From positions 3,472,001 through 3,536,000 of the forward strand of contig NZ_VSWH01000001.1 of assembly GCF_009602705.1 (NCBI RefSeq): a stretch of DNA of 64,000 nt, read 5' to 3'. Within the stretch, counting starts at the first letter, position 1; every line of letters starts with the position of its first letter. The notes below the pieces were generated by a model. It saw nothing but the letters and a program-made list of their open reading frames with translations. It searched no databases and had not been told where the DNA came from. A program made the translations under genes and the position numbers. Below, piece after piece: positions 1-8,458 of this stretch. Source of the stretch: Chryseobacterium vaccae. GTDB taxonomy: Bacteria > Bacteroidota > Bacteroidia > Flavobacteriales > Weeksellaceae.

Positions 1-1
1 G

Positions 2-1096
2 AGTAGGAGTACGGCCAACTCTGGAAAGAAAGATCAGATCGCGAATTTCGGAAGGGAATCAGGCCATTCAGAGGTCCCGGATACTGCACCAGGTATCAAA
101 ACCGCAGATCCGGAAAAATTTAGTGTTTCAAAAGGCATGGTCACAGGGAAAAATATAGATGAAAAAGTACAGAAGAATACTTTTGAAAGTAATATCAACA
201 AAGAAATTTCAGAAGAGAAAAGGAATGTTTTTGACTTAAGATCACTGCAAAATAAAGAGATTCCCGGCCAGAATTATGTTCTTACTCCAAAAGAAGAAAA
301 AGAAAAAATTGATGAGGTATCTGTTGCGGATGAAACATCTTTACAGGAGAAATATGTCAGAAATGATAAATCCAATCAAGGAAAACAACATTCTAAGAGG
401 TCATGGATGCTGAGTATGTTGACGGGAAATGCTTCTTCAAATTCTTCCGTACAGCAGTTTTCGGGATATGCTTCTATGAGTGGAAATCCAATGATTGTTG
501 ATGAAGTGTGGAGTGCTACAAGTACCGAAGACGACCCGTTAACCGAAATTTTACTGGCCAATCAGAGCAAAGAAGTAGAAGCAAGAATAAGACATAAAAT
601 CCCTGTTACTTTTGGCCTTTCGCTCTACTATAATCTTGGAAAAAGATGGGGCGTTGGAACAGGAGTGAACTATACCAAGCTTTCGTCTGAACTTCATTCC
701 GGAACCAGCTCCAACTATATCAAAGGGGAGCAGACCGTTCATTATATCGGCATCCCTGTTCAGATCAATTATAATGTGGTGAAAAAAGGGAGGTTTACAG
801 GATATGTTACGGGAGGAATGATTGCGGAAAAACCTGTGGCAGGAAGTCTCAAAACAAAATATATTGTCAACGATGAGGTAAAGGAAACCTCAGAAGAACG
901 CCTGGATTCAAAACCAATACAGTTTTCAGTCAATACGGCGGCCGGACTTCAGCTGAAGGTGATTGATAAATTCGGAATATATGCAGAACCGGGAATCGGT
1001 TATCATTTTAAAGATAATAGTGGACTTAACACGATCTATAAAGAAAAACCCTTACACTTCAATGTAAAATTCGGGGTCAGGCTGCTGCTGGACTGA
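2..1096 (+). CDS. outer-membrane beta-barrel protein, 5' partial
   Basis: The frame is open from base 2 with no stop, so the gene starts before the window; the ATG at 137 is internal. The visible N-terminal half is polar and probably disordered (rich in Glu, Lys, Asn and Ser). From about base 590 it has alternating aromatic and glycine strands (FGLSLYYNLGKRWGVGTGVN, later AGLQLKV, GIYAEPGIGYHF) and ends VKFGVRLLLD, as in porin-like outer-membrane barrels. In flavobacteria such proteins with a long disordered N-terminus often follow an ECF sigma factor gene; that upstream context cannot be seen here. The barrel call is from pattern, and the function is unknown. Confidence 0.72.
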   Translation, partial: SRSTANSGKKDQIANFGRESGHSEVPDTAPGIKTADPEKFSVSKGMVTGKNIDEKVQKNTFESNINKEISEEKRNVFDLRSLQNKEIPGQNYVLTPKEEKEKIDEVSVADETSLQEKYVRNDKSNQGKQHSKRSWMLSMLTGNASSNSSVQQFSGYASMSGNPMIVDEVWSATSTEDDPLTEILLANQSKEVEARIRHKIPVTFGLSLYYNLGKRWGVGTGVNYTKLSSELHSGTSSNYIKGEQTVHYIGIPVQINYNVVKKGRFTGYVTGGMIAEKPVAGSLKTKYIVNDEVKETSEERLDSKPIQFSVNTAAGLQLKVIDKFGIYAEPGIGYHFKDNSGLNTIYKEKPLHFNVKFGVRLLLD

Positions 1097-1132
1097 CCTG
1101 TTTACTTGATTAACCCTTAACGATTTATATAT

Positions 1133-2098
1133 ATGAAAGCAAAATTAATGTTTTTGGCTTTTCTATTCATCAGTGCCATGAGTATAAAAGCCCAGTGTAA
1201 TCCTACCATCACCAGCCCGAGGCTTGGCGTAAAGTTTCCGGACAAAATTTTGTTCTGCAATACGGAAAACGAAGTCCTTTCTACACAGGCATTCGGCACC
1301 TATCAATGGTATAAGCAGGCATGGACCTGGCAGACGCCTAATAACAATCCTTGGGAACCCATTCCGGGAGAAACTTCACAAACCCTCACCATTAACGGGA
1401 ATGATGACCAGCTTTATTATTTTAAAGTAGCGGTAACCCAGGGAGACTGTTCAGCAGAAAGCCCTGCGGTAATGGCAGACGGATTTGTTTATGGACTTCC
1501 TTCCATGATCAGCACATTCACTCCCGGAACTTTTGAGCAGATAGGAGACGGGGAATTTAACATTTGTGCAGGAGCATCCGTACAGTTCAGCAATGCGTTT
1601 CCTGTGGTATACGGAACCCATACCTGGTACAAATGTATTCCAAGTATTGCGCCGCCTTCTGTGGGAGATGAGTGTGTTATTGAAGGCGAAACAGGAGATT
1701 CCTATACTGCGACAGAGTCCGGGGAATACGGTTTTTATGCCTGTACAGAATATTGTCCGGATCAGTGTGAGTTTTTAGGAACAGCATCATTCATCAAACT
1801 GAATTTCGGAAATTTTGAATTTTGCAGTAACCTGGGAACAGGAGAAACAAAAGCTAAAGACAACAATCTGAAAATTTATCCGAATCCAACAGCTCAGTTC
1901 CTGTACATCGGAAAAGAATCAGATAAAACGTACAGCGAAGTTTCTATCATTGATGTATCCGGAAAAGTGGTCCTGAAGAAAAACGGACATCAGTATAATG
2001 AAGCAATTGATGTAAGCAGATTGGTTCCCGGAAATTACTTCGTTCTTTCGACCGATACAAAAGGAAATGTTTACAAAAACAAGTTCATCAAAAAATAA
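1133..2098 (+). CDS. T9SS type A sorting domain-containing secreted protein
   Basis: The 321-residue protein has an N-terminal signal peptide (MKAKLMFLAFLFISAMSIKAQ cleaved after AQ or thereabouts). The middle has Trp/Tyr-rich, Cys-containing stretches (YQWYKQAWTWQ, HTWYKC) like Ig/PKD-type surface modules. The C-terminal ~75 residues are a classical type A sorting domain: LKIYPNPTAQFLYI, a VSIIDVSGKVV strand, LVPGNYFV and a basic end KNKFIKK. It is therefore expected to cross the outer membrane by T9SS and be anchored or released. It starts 36 bases after the barrel gene and is followed by a strong terminator. The ligand or activity is not recognisable. Confidence 0.9.
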   Translation: MKAKLMFLAFLFISAMSIKAQCNPTITSPRLGVKFPDKILFCNTENEVLSTQAFGTYQWYKQAWTWQTPNNNPWEPIPGETSQTLTINGNDDQLYYFKVAVTQGDCSAESPAVMADGFVYGLPSMISTFTPGTFEQIGDGEFNICAGASVQFSNAFPVVYGTHTWYKCIPSIAPPSVGDECVIEGETGDSYTATESGEYGFYACTEYCPDQCEFLGTASFIKLNFGNFEFCSNLGTGETKAKDNNLKIYPNPTAQFLYIGKESDKTYSEVSIIDVSGKVVLKKNGHQYNEAIDVSRLVPGNYFVLSTDTKGNVYKNKFIKK

Positions 2099-2138
2099 AA
2101 GATCAACATGATCATCCTGAGTTAGTTTTTTTATGCTT

Positions 2139-2173
2139 AATAAGCCGGTAATCCTATACCGGCTTATTTTTTA
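2139..2173 (+). terminator. rho-independent terminator
   Basis: An 11-bp perfect stem, AATAAGCCGGT pairing with ACCGGCTTATT around an 8-base loop, is followed by a T run on the plus strand. It ends the T9SS gene and sits between that gene and the convergent minus-strand gene. Confidence 0.85.
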
Positions 2174-2196
2174 TACAGGGAATTATATCAGTCTGA

Positions 2197-3300
2197 TTAA
2201 AATATTCTGTAGCTGATTCCAAGCCAGAATCCACCTTTCAGAACTTTTTTATAAGCGATCTCAGGCTGCTCCGTATATTCTTTATCCTGCTGTAATTTGT
2301 CAGATAAAACTTCTTTAAAAGCCCAGTTATAACCGGCATTAAACGTAATGTTATTAGTCATAAAGGTTCCTCCGAGCAGAAACCTGAGCTGTGTATCCAG
2401 ATCAATTCCTGCTCCGACATTAAAGCCTATTTTGGTTGTTGAATTCCTGAAACCATACAAGAAGTGAGCTAAAGTCATGGCCCCTAAAGACATTTTACCC
2501 CGGTCTTCTTCCCTGATGGTATAGGCATTATTTGCGTTTTTATCAGATACATAATACTTACTGTTGACAGGAGCAGCAAGAAATAGCCCGGAACTGAAGT
2601 AAGCCTTAAATTTACTTTTTGAAGTGAAAGTTGTTACATCTTTTTTTTCAGACTGTTTAATTGAATTATCTTCAGGAGGGGTGAAGGTCAGTTCAAAAGT
2701 ATAATCGGTACCGGCGGTTGTAAATTTTCCCAAATCCATTGTTGAATGCTTCTCATGGACAAAATAGGAAACATCGTTCATAAGGGAATTGAGCTTTTGA
2801 ACGTCTGTAAAGGTATATGATGAGGGGTTGTCAGAACTTTGATAAGCCGCTAACAGAGTATTTTCTTTTTTAAATTTTTCGATTTTAGTCTTTATATCTT
2901 TTGAAAAATAGGAGTTTTTCAATAGTGCATCTATTAATATTGCCTCATTATAAAGTTTTTTAAAGGCTGCATCTCTTTCTCCTTCTACTACATTCATAAT
3001 TTTAAGATCGGGAGAAATATCTCCGGACATTGCTTTTCGCAGAAAATCAAAAATTTCTTTGATTTTATCCTGCTGCTTTATCTGCAGTGATATTTTATAG
3101 TAAAACGGATTAATATTGATCATTTTCAGCTGATATTCTGTATTATTCTTAAGCTCATGAGGAGTTAATTCTTTCAGCTCGGATTTAGTATTTTTCACAA
3201 AATAACCGGATCTTTCAAAATCATAATAAATGGTATTTTCTTGGGAATGAATTATGCAGTACACGCATAGGAGCAGCATAAATAAAATTTTAGTTTTCAT
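2197..3300 (-). CDS. secreted protein of unknown function, possible outer-membrane C-terminus
   Basis: The start is placed at the ATG giving a signal peptide (MKTKILFMLLLCVYCIIHSQ) rather than the in-frame ATG 17 codons upstream; this gives 367 residues. The first two thirds are polar and mostly helical, with Lys-rich segments. The last ~130 residues have short glycine/aromatic strands (FLYGFRNSTTKIGFNVGAG, FNAGYNWAFKEV) and end in FWLGISYRIF, the aromatic terminus typical of outer-membrane strands. The family is not recognised. It lies downstream of the amidase gene on the same strand but is separated from it by 184 bases with a hairpin. An envelope-located immunity role is conceivable from position alone; nothing in the sequence shows it. 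Confidence 0.7.
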   Translation of the reverse strand: MKTKILFMLLLCVYCIIHSQENTIYYDFERSGYFVKNTKSELKELTPHELKNNTEYQLKMININPFYYKISLQIKQQDKIKEIFDFLRKAMSGDISPDLKIMNVVEGERDAAFKKLYNEAILIDALLKNSYFSKDIKTKIEKFKKENTLLAAYQSSDNPSSYTFTDVQKLNSLMNDVSYFVHEKHSTMDLGKFTTAGTDYTFELTFTPPEDNSIKQSEKKDVTTFTSKSKFKAYFSSGLFLAAPVNSKYYVSDKNANNAYTIREEDRGKMSLGAMTLAHFLYGFRNSTTKIGFNVGAGIDLDTQLRFLLGGTFMTNNITFNAGYNWAFKEVLSDKLQQDKEYTEQPEIAYKKVLKGGFWLGISYRIF

Positions 3301-3403
3301 GACAGAGGTATTTAGTATCACAAATTTTACATTTTTGCTGGCTTGGCGCAATACCCCAAAAGGGTAATCTTATTTCTTTGAAAACCTCCTGCATGAAATA
3401 GAA

Positions 3404-3435
3404 AAGAGACTATCTCAAAAGTGAGATAGCCTCTT
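3404..3435 (-). terminator. hairpin downstream of the amidase gene
   Basis: An imperfect stem (one mismatch) of AAGAG plus CTATCTC pairs with GAGATAG plus CTCTT around a six-base loop. On the minus strand it is followed by a short T-rich tract. It is probably the terminator of the 625-residue protein/amidase transcription unit. Confidence 0.55.
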
Positions 3436-3484
3436 GATTTTATCAGAAAAATATAATAACTGAATTTGAAGCCGGAAAAAAAAG

Positions 3485-4255
3485 TTAACGTTTTTCCCCT
3501 TTCAGAAGCCATATATAGACTTCTAGCTGAGAGTCACTGTTAAACCAATCTCCGTTACGCCAGTCTATATAGTTATCCAGTTCTTCATCCATGCCATATA
3601 TACGGGCGTCACCGCCTGAATCTTCATACACCAGATCTACATGTCCTGTTGCACCGTATTCTTCGTAATTATGAGAATCCAGATAAATAATACCTCCATA
3701 ACTTTTCCATTTTTTTGTTTCTGCAATGAAGGTGTCTAATTCATCGTCCGATTTAATAGGTCCGTCTGATTTAAGAGTCGGTGTACCCAATTTCTGTTTC
3801 AGGTAAGTTCCCATTTCATCAGCAGAAAGAATATACTGATGTTTGGGGTTGATATTGCCTGTCCAGGTACTTCTTTTATTTGAGGTAGTATGCTCAGGAA
3901 TATAATATCCTGCATTGTTGAGTGCCCACGAGAGTTTAATAGCACAGGTGTTTTCTCCAAATAAGCTTTTCCATCGGTCTTTCATAGGACCTGATGTTCC
4001 GGCATTATATTCCTTTTTTAATATCAATTGTCCGTCTTTTTGATAATTCTTTTTAATCTTATCATAATCCCAGATCGTTTTAATGCTTCCGCTTTGAGAT
4101 TCAGGAGAAAAGAAATCAAGATCATTTGCACTTTCACCCGTATTGGGATTAACCCCTGTAAAATAGGCGGCATCTTCAGGCAGCCATCGGGTAAATGCTT
4201 CGCTGCCTTGTCCCCATGTATTACTTTCCCAGGGATTTTTAAAATTATTTGCCAT
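3485..4255 (-). CDS. Tae4-like peptidoglycan amidase, putative antibacterial effector
   Basis: The protein has 256 residues and no signal peptide. Residues 101-120 (ENTCAIKLSWALNNAGYYIP) match the catalytic-Cys motif of the Tae4 (T6SS_amidase) family, with Cys104 at the start of the helix. Residues 187-210 carry GGIIYLDS and TGHVDLVY, matching the family's catalytic His block, with His205 and Asp207. Tae4 enzymes are NlpC/P60-fold amidases that cleave the gamma-D-Glu-mDAP bond and are injected into rivals. A ~90-residue N-terminal extension rich in Asn/Trp/Gly precedes the core and could be a loading region. It lies 61 bases after the 625-residue gene on the same strand, with a strong hairpin in the gap. 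No T6SS structural gene and no recognisable Tai4 immunity protein is adjacent. The fold call is confident; the secretion route is inference. Confidence 0.78.
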   Translation of the reverse strand: MANNFKNPWESNTWGQGSEAFTRWLPEDAAYFTGVNPNTGESANDLDFFSPESQSGSIKTIWDYDKIKKNYQKDGQLILKKEYNAGTSGPMKDRWKSLFGENTCAIKLSWALNNAGYYIPEHTTSNKRSTWTGNINPKHQYILSADEMGTYLKQKLGTPTLKSDGPIKSDDELDTFIAETKKWKSYGGIIYLDSHNYEEYGATGHVDLVYEDSGGDARIYGMDEELDNYIDWRNGDWFNSDSQLEVYIWLLKGEKR

Positions 4256-4276
4256 AGTAATGTGATTTTTTTGAAA

Positions 4277-4305
4277 ACCCGTTATGGCGTTTCACCATAA
4301 CGGGT
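4277..4305 (-). promoter_or_regulatory. perfect 11-bp intercistronic hairpin before the amidase start
   Basis: ACCCGTTATGG pairs perfectly with CCATAACGGGT around a 7-base loop. It lies wholly between the stop of the 625-residue gene and the amidase ATG. The run of T after it on the minus strand is short (TTTC), so it could be an attenuator, a processing or stability element, or a weak terminator that lowers effector expression relative to the upstream gene. Confidence 0.6.
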
Positions 4306-4316
4306 AAGGTGATTAT

Positions 4317-6194
4317 TTATACTTTTTCTGCAGTAGGGCTACAGCCACATCCTCCGCTTTGGGGTACATCGCAGCATTCTGAGAATATCTTTTTGTACAG
4401 TTTTGCCTGTTCAGCAGCGTCGTTAATCTGACTAATGATTTTCATTGCCTGGCTGATTCGTTCTTGTTCCTGCTCCCATTTTTGGGTTTCTATCTCCAAA
4501 CGCTTATCAGATTGCTCTATGGAAGATTTCATTCCTGAATTCTGTAATCCTAAAGCCTCATTGTTTAATTCAGCGGCTTCTACAGCAGAACCCTGTAAGT
4601 TCTGGTTGTAGCAATCCAGTGCTTCTCCCTGGCCTAATAACGCGTCTACAACAAGGGAAGGAGTACGCATTACCCTGTGGGTAACATCCAGTATAATCCC
4701 ATCTACCGATTTGTCTTTATAAACCTGCTTTAAGCCTTTACGCTTACGTACATAATACGTTGTTTTTGCCGGAATTTCAGGATTGATGCAGTTTCCAAGC
4801 TTTTCTTCAACTTTTTCAATAAAGCTCGATGGGGTACCTTGGAAATCGTAAATGCTGCATAGATAGCTATATACTTGGTTTTTAACTTCATTTACCGCAG
4901 AGTCATCCACTAATATTTCATTAAGCAGTTCCGGAAGCTGAGCCAATTTTACCGTTCTTTTGCTTTCAGGGAAACCGTTATAATAAACAAATGAAACATC
5001 GTACAGATAGGTGATACTGAAATATTCCTGTAATAACTGGCGGAAAACGAAGTTCAGCACACGGCTTTTATTGATGTTTTCAAGTTCGCGGACAATAGTC
5101 TCTTCGTTTTCATTAATACGAACGCTGCTGCTTTCAGAATTCACTTCAATCTGACGCATGCTGTCAGCCTTGGATACGTGATGGCTTACAGATCCTACAA
5201 GATTGCTCACCTGCGTCTGTACGCTGGAATTGAAAGTAGATCCTTCGGTATTGCTTCCCTGTCCGCCACCGCCACCACCGATGGATAAGAATCCAAGGTT
5301 AAGACCAATGCTACCACCGGCATTCCATCCTCCGGTTTTAGAAGTGGTTTCTTCTTTGGAAGATCCTGTTGTAAACTGGGTTTCTTTTTCTACAGTATTC
5401 TGAAGATCGTCTGCACTTGATTCGCTGTAGCTGTCCAGTACGTTCTGCGACTGTTCTTTTTTGGTTTCATCGTGCTGATAGGAACGGACGGTGATGGTTG
5501 TTTTTTCTCCCGGAAGCAATGAGAATGTTTTAACGGTTTGTCCCGCTCCGTAATCTCCAAGATAAGAAGCCATTTTAAGATGCAGAACCATACTCAAAGT
5601 GGGAGTGGCCTCCTTGGGTCTCGGAATATACAAGACTTCCGGTTTTTTTGAAAAACGTTCAACAGCTATAGGCATCAACCCTTTGGATAGTTTTTGTGCA
5701 ATTAAATCATCATCAATGAATTCTGCTTTTACTATATCCTTAATGTTGACAGTGGGAAGTATACTTTTCACTTCTGCAATTCTTGTTCCGTCATTTTTTA
5801 CAGCCTGCAGCTGGATAAGCTCCGGTGAAATAGTTTTTGCCTGTTGCAACTTGTTCAGTAAAGTTGTTTTGGTAATGGCTGATAATTCCGTTGCCTGAAG
5901 CTTAATGTTTTTATCAAGAACAGCAAAGTTCTGAATAAGGTTATTATCCGTTTTGATAGCCTCTTTGATTCCCTGTGTATTGAGCTGTTTTATCTCATCA
6001 ATTGCTGTCCAGTAAGTAGATTGTGTTTGCGTATACTGTTCTTTTTTAAATAATTCCTTACGGATATTAAGTCCGACGTAACTTACAGAATTGTAAGTGG
6101 TTTGCTGAGGCAGGTTATAATTTAAGATTGATGCCTCTCCATTATCCTCCAGCTTTACAAAAGGAGGTTTTATAGTACATGATGATTTGTCCAT
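4317..6194 (-). CDS. unrecognised 625-residue glycine-rich/coiled-coil protein paired with the amidase
   Basis: There is no signal peptide and no family I recognise. In order: an N-terminal polar helical region (to about residue 180); a beta-looking segment with LSMVLHLKMASYLGDYGAGQ and LLPGEKTTITVRSYQ (about 200-240); a Ser/Thr/Gln/Glu-rich stretch; a glycine-rich stretch (GGWNAGGSIGLNLGFLSI followed by six Gly) flanked by Ser/Asn-rich sequence; a mixed domain with LQEYFSITYLYDVSFVYYNG; a basic YYVRKRKGLKQVYKDK segment; then a ~50-residue C-terminal coiled coil and a Cys-rich tail (CC and CGC). The glycine-rich loop resembles membrane-inserting or fibre segments, but this is only resemblance. 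Its position directly upstream of a leaderless amidase suggests a carrier, partner or toxin component of a contact-dependent system. Confidence 0.6.
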   Translation of the reverse strand: MDKSSCTIKPPFVKLEDNGEASILNYNLPQQTTYNSVSYVGLNIRKELFKKEQYTQTQSTYWTAIDEIKQLNTQGIKEAIKTDNNLIQNFAVLDKNIKLQATELSAITKTTLLNKLQQAKTISPELIQLQAVKNDGTRIAEVKSILPTVNIKDIVKAEFIDDDLIAQKLSKGLMPIAVERFSKKPEVLYIPRPKEATPTLSMVLHLKMASYLGDYGAGQTVKTFSLLPGEKTTITVRSYQHDETKKEQSQNVLDSYSESSADDLQNTVEKETQFTTGSSKEETTSKTGGWNAGGSIGLNLGFLSIGGGGGGQGSNTEGSTFNSSVQTQVSNLVGSVSHHVSKADSMRQIEVNSESSSVRINENEETIVRELENINKSRVLNFVFRQLLQEYFSITYLYDVSFVYYNGFPESKRTVKLAQLPELLNEILVDDSAVNEVKNQVYSYLCSIYDFQGTPSSFIEKVEEKLGNCINPEIPAKTTYYVRKRKGLKQVYKDKSVDGIILDVTHRVMRTPSLVVDALLGQGEALDCYNQNLQGSAVEAAELNNEALGLQNSGMKSSIEQSDKRLEIETQKWEQEQERISQAMKIISQINDAAEQAKLYKKIFSECCDVPQSGGCGCSPTAEKV

Positions 6195-6567
6195 GAAAAT
6201 AAATTTTTAAGATTAATAAATAGTTTTTTTTGCGCGCTTTTGATAAGGTGTAATCTCTTAAGTGATTGAATCAAAGGTATTACAGCATAGCGCCAAAACT
6301 TGACGTATAATATTTTGTCTTGAATTTATTTTATAGAAAGAGGGTAGAGTCGGGATGAATCTTTTAACTCAGGAAAATTTGAAATTTTTAATAATTGGAC
6401 TTAATAGAATGTCTTATACCAATGGATTTGGATTTCTTATGAAGGAATAATATCAAAATATTTCACACAAATTAAAAGCAGAAATATCCCATCAATAATC
6501 GATTAAAACAAAAGGATATGCTCTGCGAAATATACACTTCCGAAGAGTACATCTTTATATTGACGGA
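6195..6567. other. gene-free stretch upstream of the 625-residue gene
   Basis: This AT-rich stretch separates the DoxX-like gene from the 625-residue gene, both on the minus strand. It should hold the promoter of the latter, but no clear TAnnTTTG box was found. No strong terminator hairpin, RNA gene or small conserved reading frame was seen. Confidence 0.5.
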
Positions 6568-7809
6568 CTATCTGTTAAACGGATATTCATTAACCCAGTG
6601 AAAACCACGCTTGTTAAGCGGGTAATCTTCCTTTTTCTTTGTTTTTGTCTCTATTCTTACCATGTCGCGGCCTATATTTCCTGTGAAAACAACAATGTCT
6701 TTCTGAGTATTGTAATGCAGAGATGCATATATATTGTCCTGTTCCGTTTTACGGAGTGTAAGTGTTTTTTTGCCCGTATCTATAATCCCCTGAAAAGCCT
6801 TAGTACTATCGTTGTTACGAATTATACTTGCCCGGCCGGCATAGCTGATTAATAGTTTTTTCCATCCGAGAGAATCAGTGCTGCAGGGCGGTACTTCCCG
6901 ATTGTTTACCGTAAATTTTTTAACAATATAGGCCCCTTCCATAGGTACAGCAGGAGGGGTATAGAAAAACATGGATGAAAAACTGAATATAAAAAAAACA
7001 AATACAAAACACTTCAGACAGATAAGGGTAATACGCTTCCACCTTTTGTCGGCGGTTCGTTTTTGGAAACGCAACTGTGATGGCTGATGGAGAACAAAAA
7101 AACGATACAGCGCAATGGCATCACCACTTACAATAAACAGGCAAAATAAAACAATATGGCTGGAAAATATTTTTACAGGGACATCGTAAAAAAAGTTCAG
7201 CAGAGCCACATTGATCATCACGGTCATGGAAAAAAGGGCACCAAAAGTCTTGGTACGTCTGAAAAGAAGCAAAAGTCCGCCAATACTTTCCAGCAGTCCG
7301 GAAACAAAGGTGTATCCTTTGGAAGCACCCATCATAGTCCATACCACACCCATGGGCGACATATCGCCAACCTTTTTTTCCAGTCTCCCAACGGTGTTTG
7401 CAGGGAACTGCCCGTCATGCAGCTTTGCAAATCCATATGAAAGCATAATCATGGCTACATAATAGCGTACTACTACCACCGTAAACCAATGAAGGTCTTT
7501 AAAGGTGCGCTGTCTTTTATCAGCAAGAAGTACAACGAGTGCAACCACTGCCGCTAAACCAATATTGATAAGTACTACCCAATAATCTAATGTGGTATCG
7601 CCGCTGCCGGTCATTTGTATATATTCTACCTTCTGCTGCTGAAAAATATTTTTACACAACCACAGTACTCCTTTTTTATATACCTCAGCCAAAGGTGAAA
7701 ATTGCGAGCTAAGCATAAAAATGTACACATAAGCAATAGAATACAAATGCAGGAAACGTAATGCAACATTACGTTTTCCTGGGTTGGAAAAATTGGAGGT
7801 ATTATCCAT
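6568..7809 (-). CDS. DoxX-like integral membrane protein
   Basis: The 413-residue protein has about seven or eight hydrophobic segments in its first 280 residues. These include a WFTVVVVRYYVAMIMLSYGF segment followed by KLHDGQFP and a GLLESIGGLLLLFRRTKTFG segment, the arrangement seen in DoxX/DoxD-type and vitamin K-dependent gamma-carboxylase-like membrane proteins of Bacteroidota. After the last membrane helix (FVFFIFSFSSMFF) comes a ~130-residue soluble domain with short beta strands. The function is unknown. The relation to the downstream amidase locus is only positional; 373 bases separate them. A near-consensus box (TATCTTTA) lies just upstream of the start. Confidence 0.65.
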   Translation of the reverse strand: MDNTSNFSNPGKRNVALRFLHLYSIAYVYIFMLSSQFSPLAEVYKKGVLWLCKNIFQQQKVEYIQMTGSGDTTLDYWVVLINIGLAAVVALVVLLADKRQRTFKDLHWFTVVVVRYYVAMIMLSYGFAKLHDGQFPANTVGRLEKKVGDMSPMGVVWTMMGASKGYTFVSGLLESIGGLLLLFRRTKTFGALFSMTVMINVALLNFFYDVPVKIFSSHIVLFCLFIVSGDAIALYRFFVLHQPSQLRFQKRTADKRWKRITLICLKCFVFVFFIFSFSSMFFYTPPAVPMEGAYIVKKFTVNNREVPPCSTDSLGWKKLLISYAGRASIIRNNDSTKAFQGIIDTGKKTLTLRKTEQDNIYASLHYNTQKDIVVFTGNIGRDMVRIETKTKKKEDYPLNKRGFHWVNEYPFNR

Positions 7810-8012
7810 GGCAGTAGTATTTCATTTTTAAAGATAATGAAATTGAGTTTACTTATACTAGCAAATAACAACAAAAAATGATGGAAGAACTGGCTGATAA
7901 TGTTTTACAAAATCTATAAACCCTGCACGAAAACGGTAATTTATTTTAGCAACAGATACTTTAGGCTTATATATACCCAAAGATATGAACAATGCATCAG
8001 ATAGATATAAAC

Positions 8013-8042
8013 ACAGACGGTACGAATTAACGTACCGTCTGT
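8013..8042 (-). terminator. 12-bp perfect hairpin, probable terminator
   Basis: ACAGACGGTACG pairs perfectly with CGTACCGTCTGT around AATTAA. It lies downstream of the 120-residue gene on the minus strand. The following T tract is interrupted (GTTTATATC), so termination is likely but not certain. Confidence 0.6.
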
Positions 8043-8095
8043 AGTGTCTTTTATTTGGATTTATTAGAGCCTTGTACGGGCTATTGAATTAAATG

Positions 8096-8458
8096 CTATT
8101 GAAAGATAGATCCGCAATCTACTCCCACAGTTTCCATTTTTTCTTTTATACCCATTTTTTCAGCCTGCTTTATCAGTTCTTTTGGAGGTGTTTGTCCGGA
8201 TTTTAGGCTATTCAGCTTATAAAACACTTTAAGCTCTTCAAGACTTAATTTTTCACCTAAATCTTTTGTAAAGCAATCCGCAAATTTTTCAGACTTTTCT
8301 TTAGAGGTACCGTCTTTCATGGTCTCTTTAGCAAGATTGTTATGCATTGTTTTCAACATTGAAGCTTTAGTGTCAGTTGACTTTGCTTTTGATTGTGCCA
8401 TTGCCATCTGAGTACTGCCTAAGATGATGATGCAAAATGCAAAAAATAGTTTTTTCAT
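8096..8458 (-). CDS. small secreted two-cysteine protein, unknown function
   Basis: The protein has 120 residues with a clear signal peptide (MKKLFFAFCIIILGSTQMAM then AQ). The mature part is Lys/Glu-rich and predicted helical, with exactly two Cys (62 and 115) that could form a disulfide in the periplasm. The family is not recognised. A periplasmic helical protein near an amidase effector could be an immunity protein, but it is about 4 kb away behind another gene and lacks recognisable Tai4 features, so I do not assign that role. Confidence 0.65.
   Translation of the reverse strand: MKKLFFAFCIIILGSTQMAMAQSKAKSTDTKASMLKTMHNNLAKETMKDGTSKEKSEKFADCFTKDLGEKLSLEELKVFYKLNSLKSGQTPPKELIKQAEKMGIKEKMETVGVDCGSIFQ

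Noticed and set aside
6568-7809. Inclusion of the DoxX-like gene in the amidase toxin locus
   Set aside because: It is on the same strand but 373 bases upstream of the 625-residue gene, and nothing in its sequence suggests an export or immunity role.
8096-8458. The 120-residue secreted protein as Tai4 immunity to the amidase
   Set aside because: It is the right size and is exported, but it lies about 4 kb away behind a membrane-protein gene, and I see no Tai4 motif. Position alone does not support the assignment.
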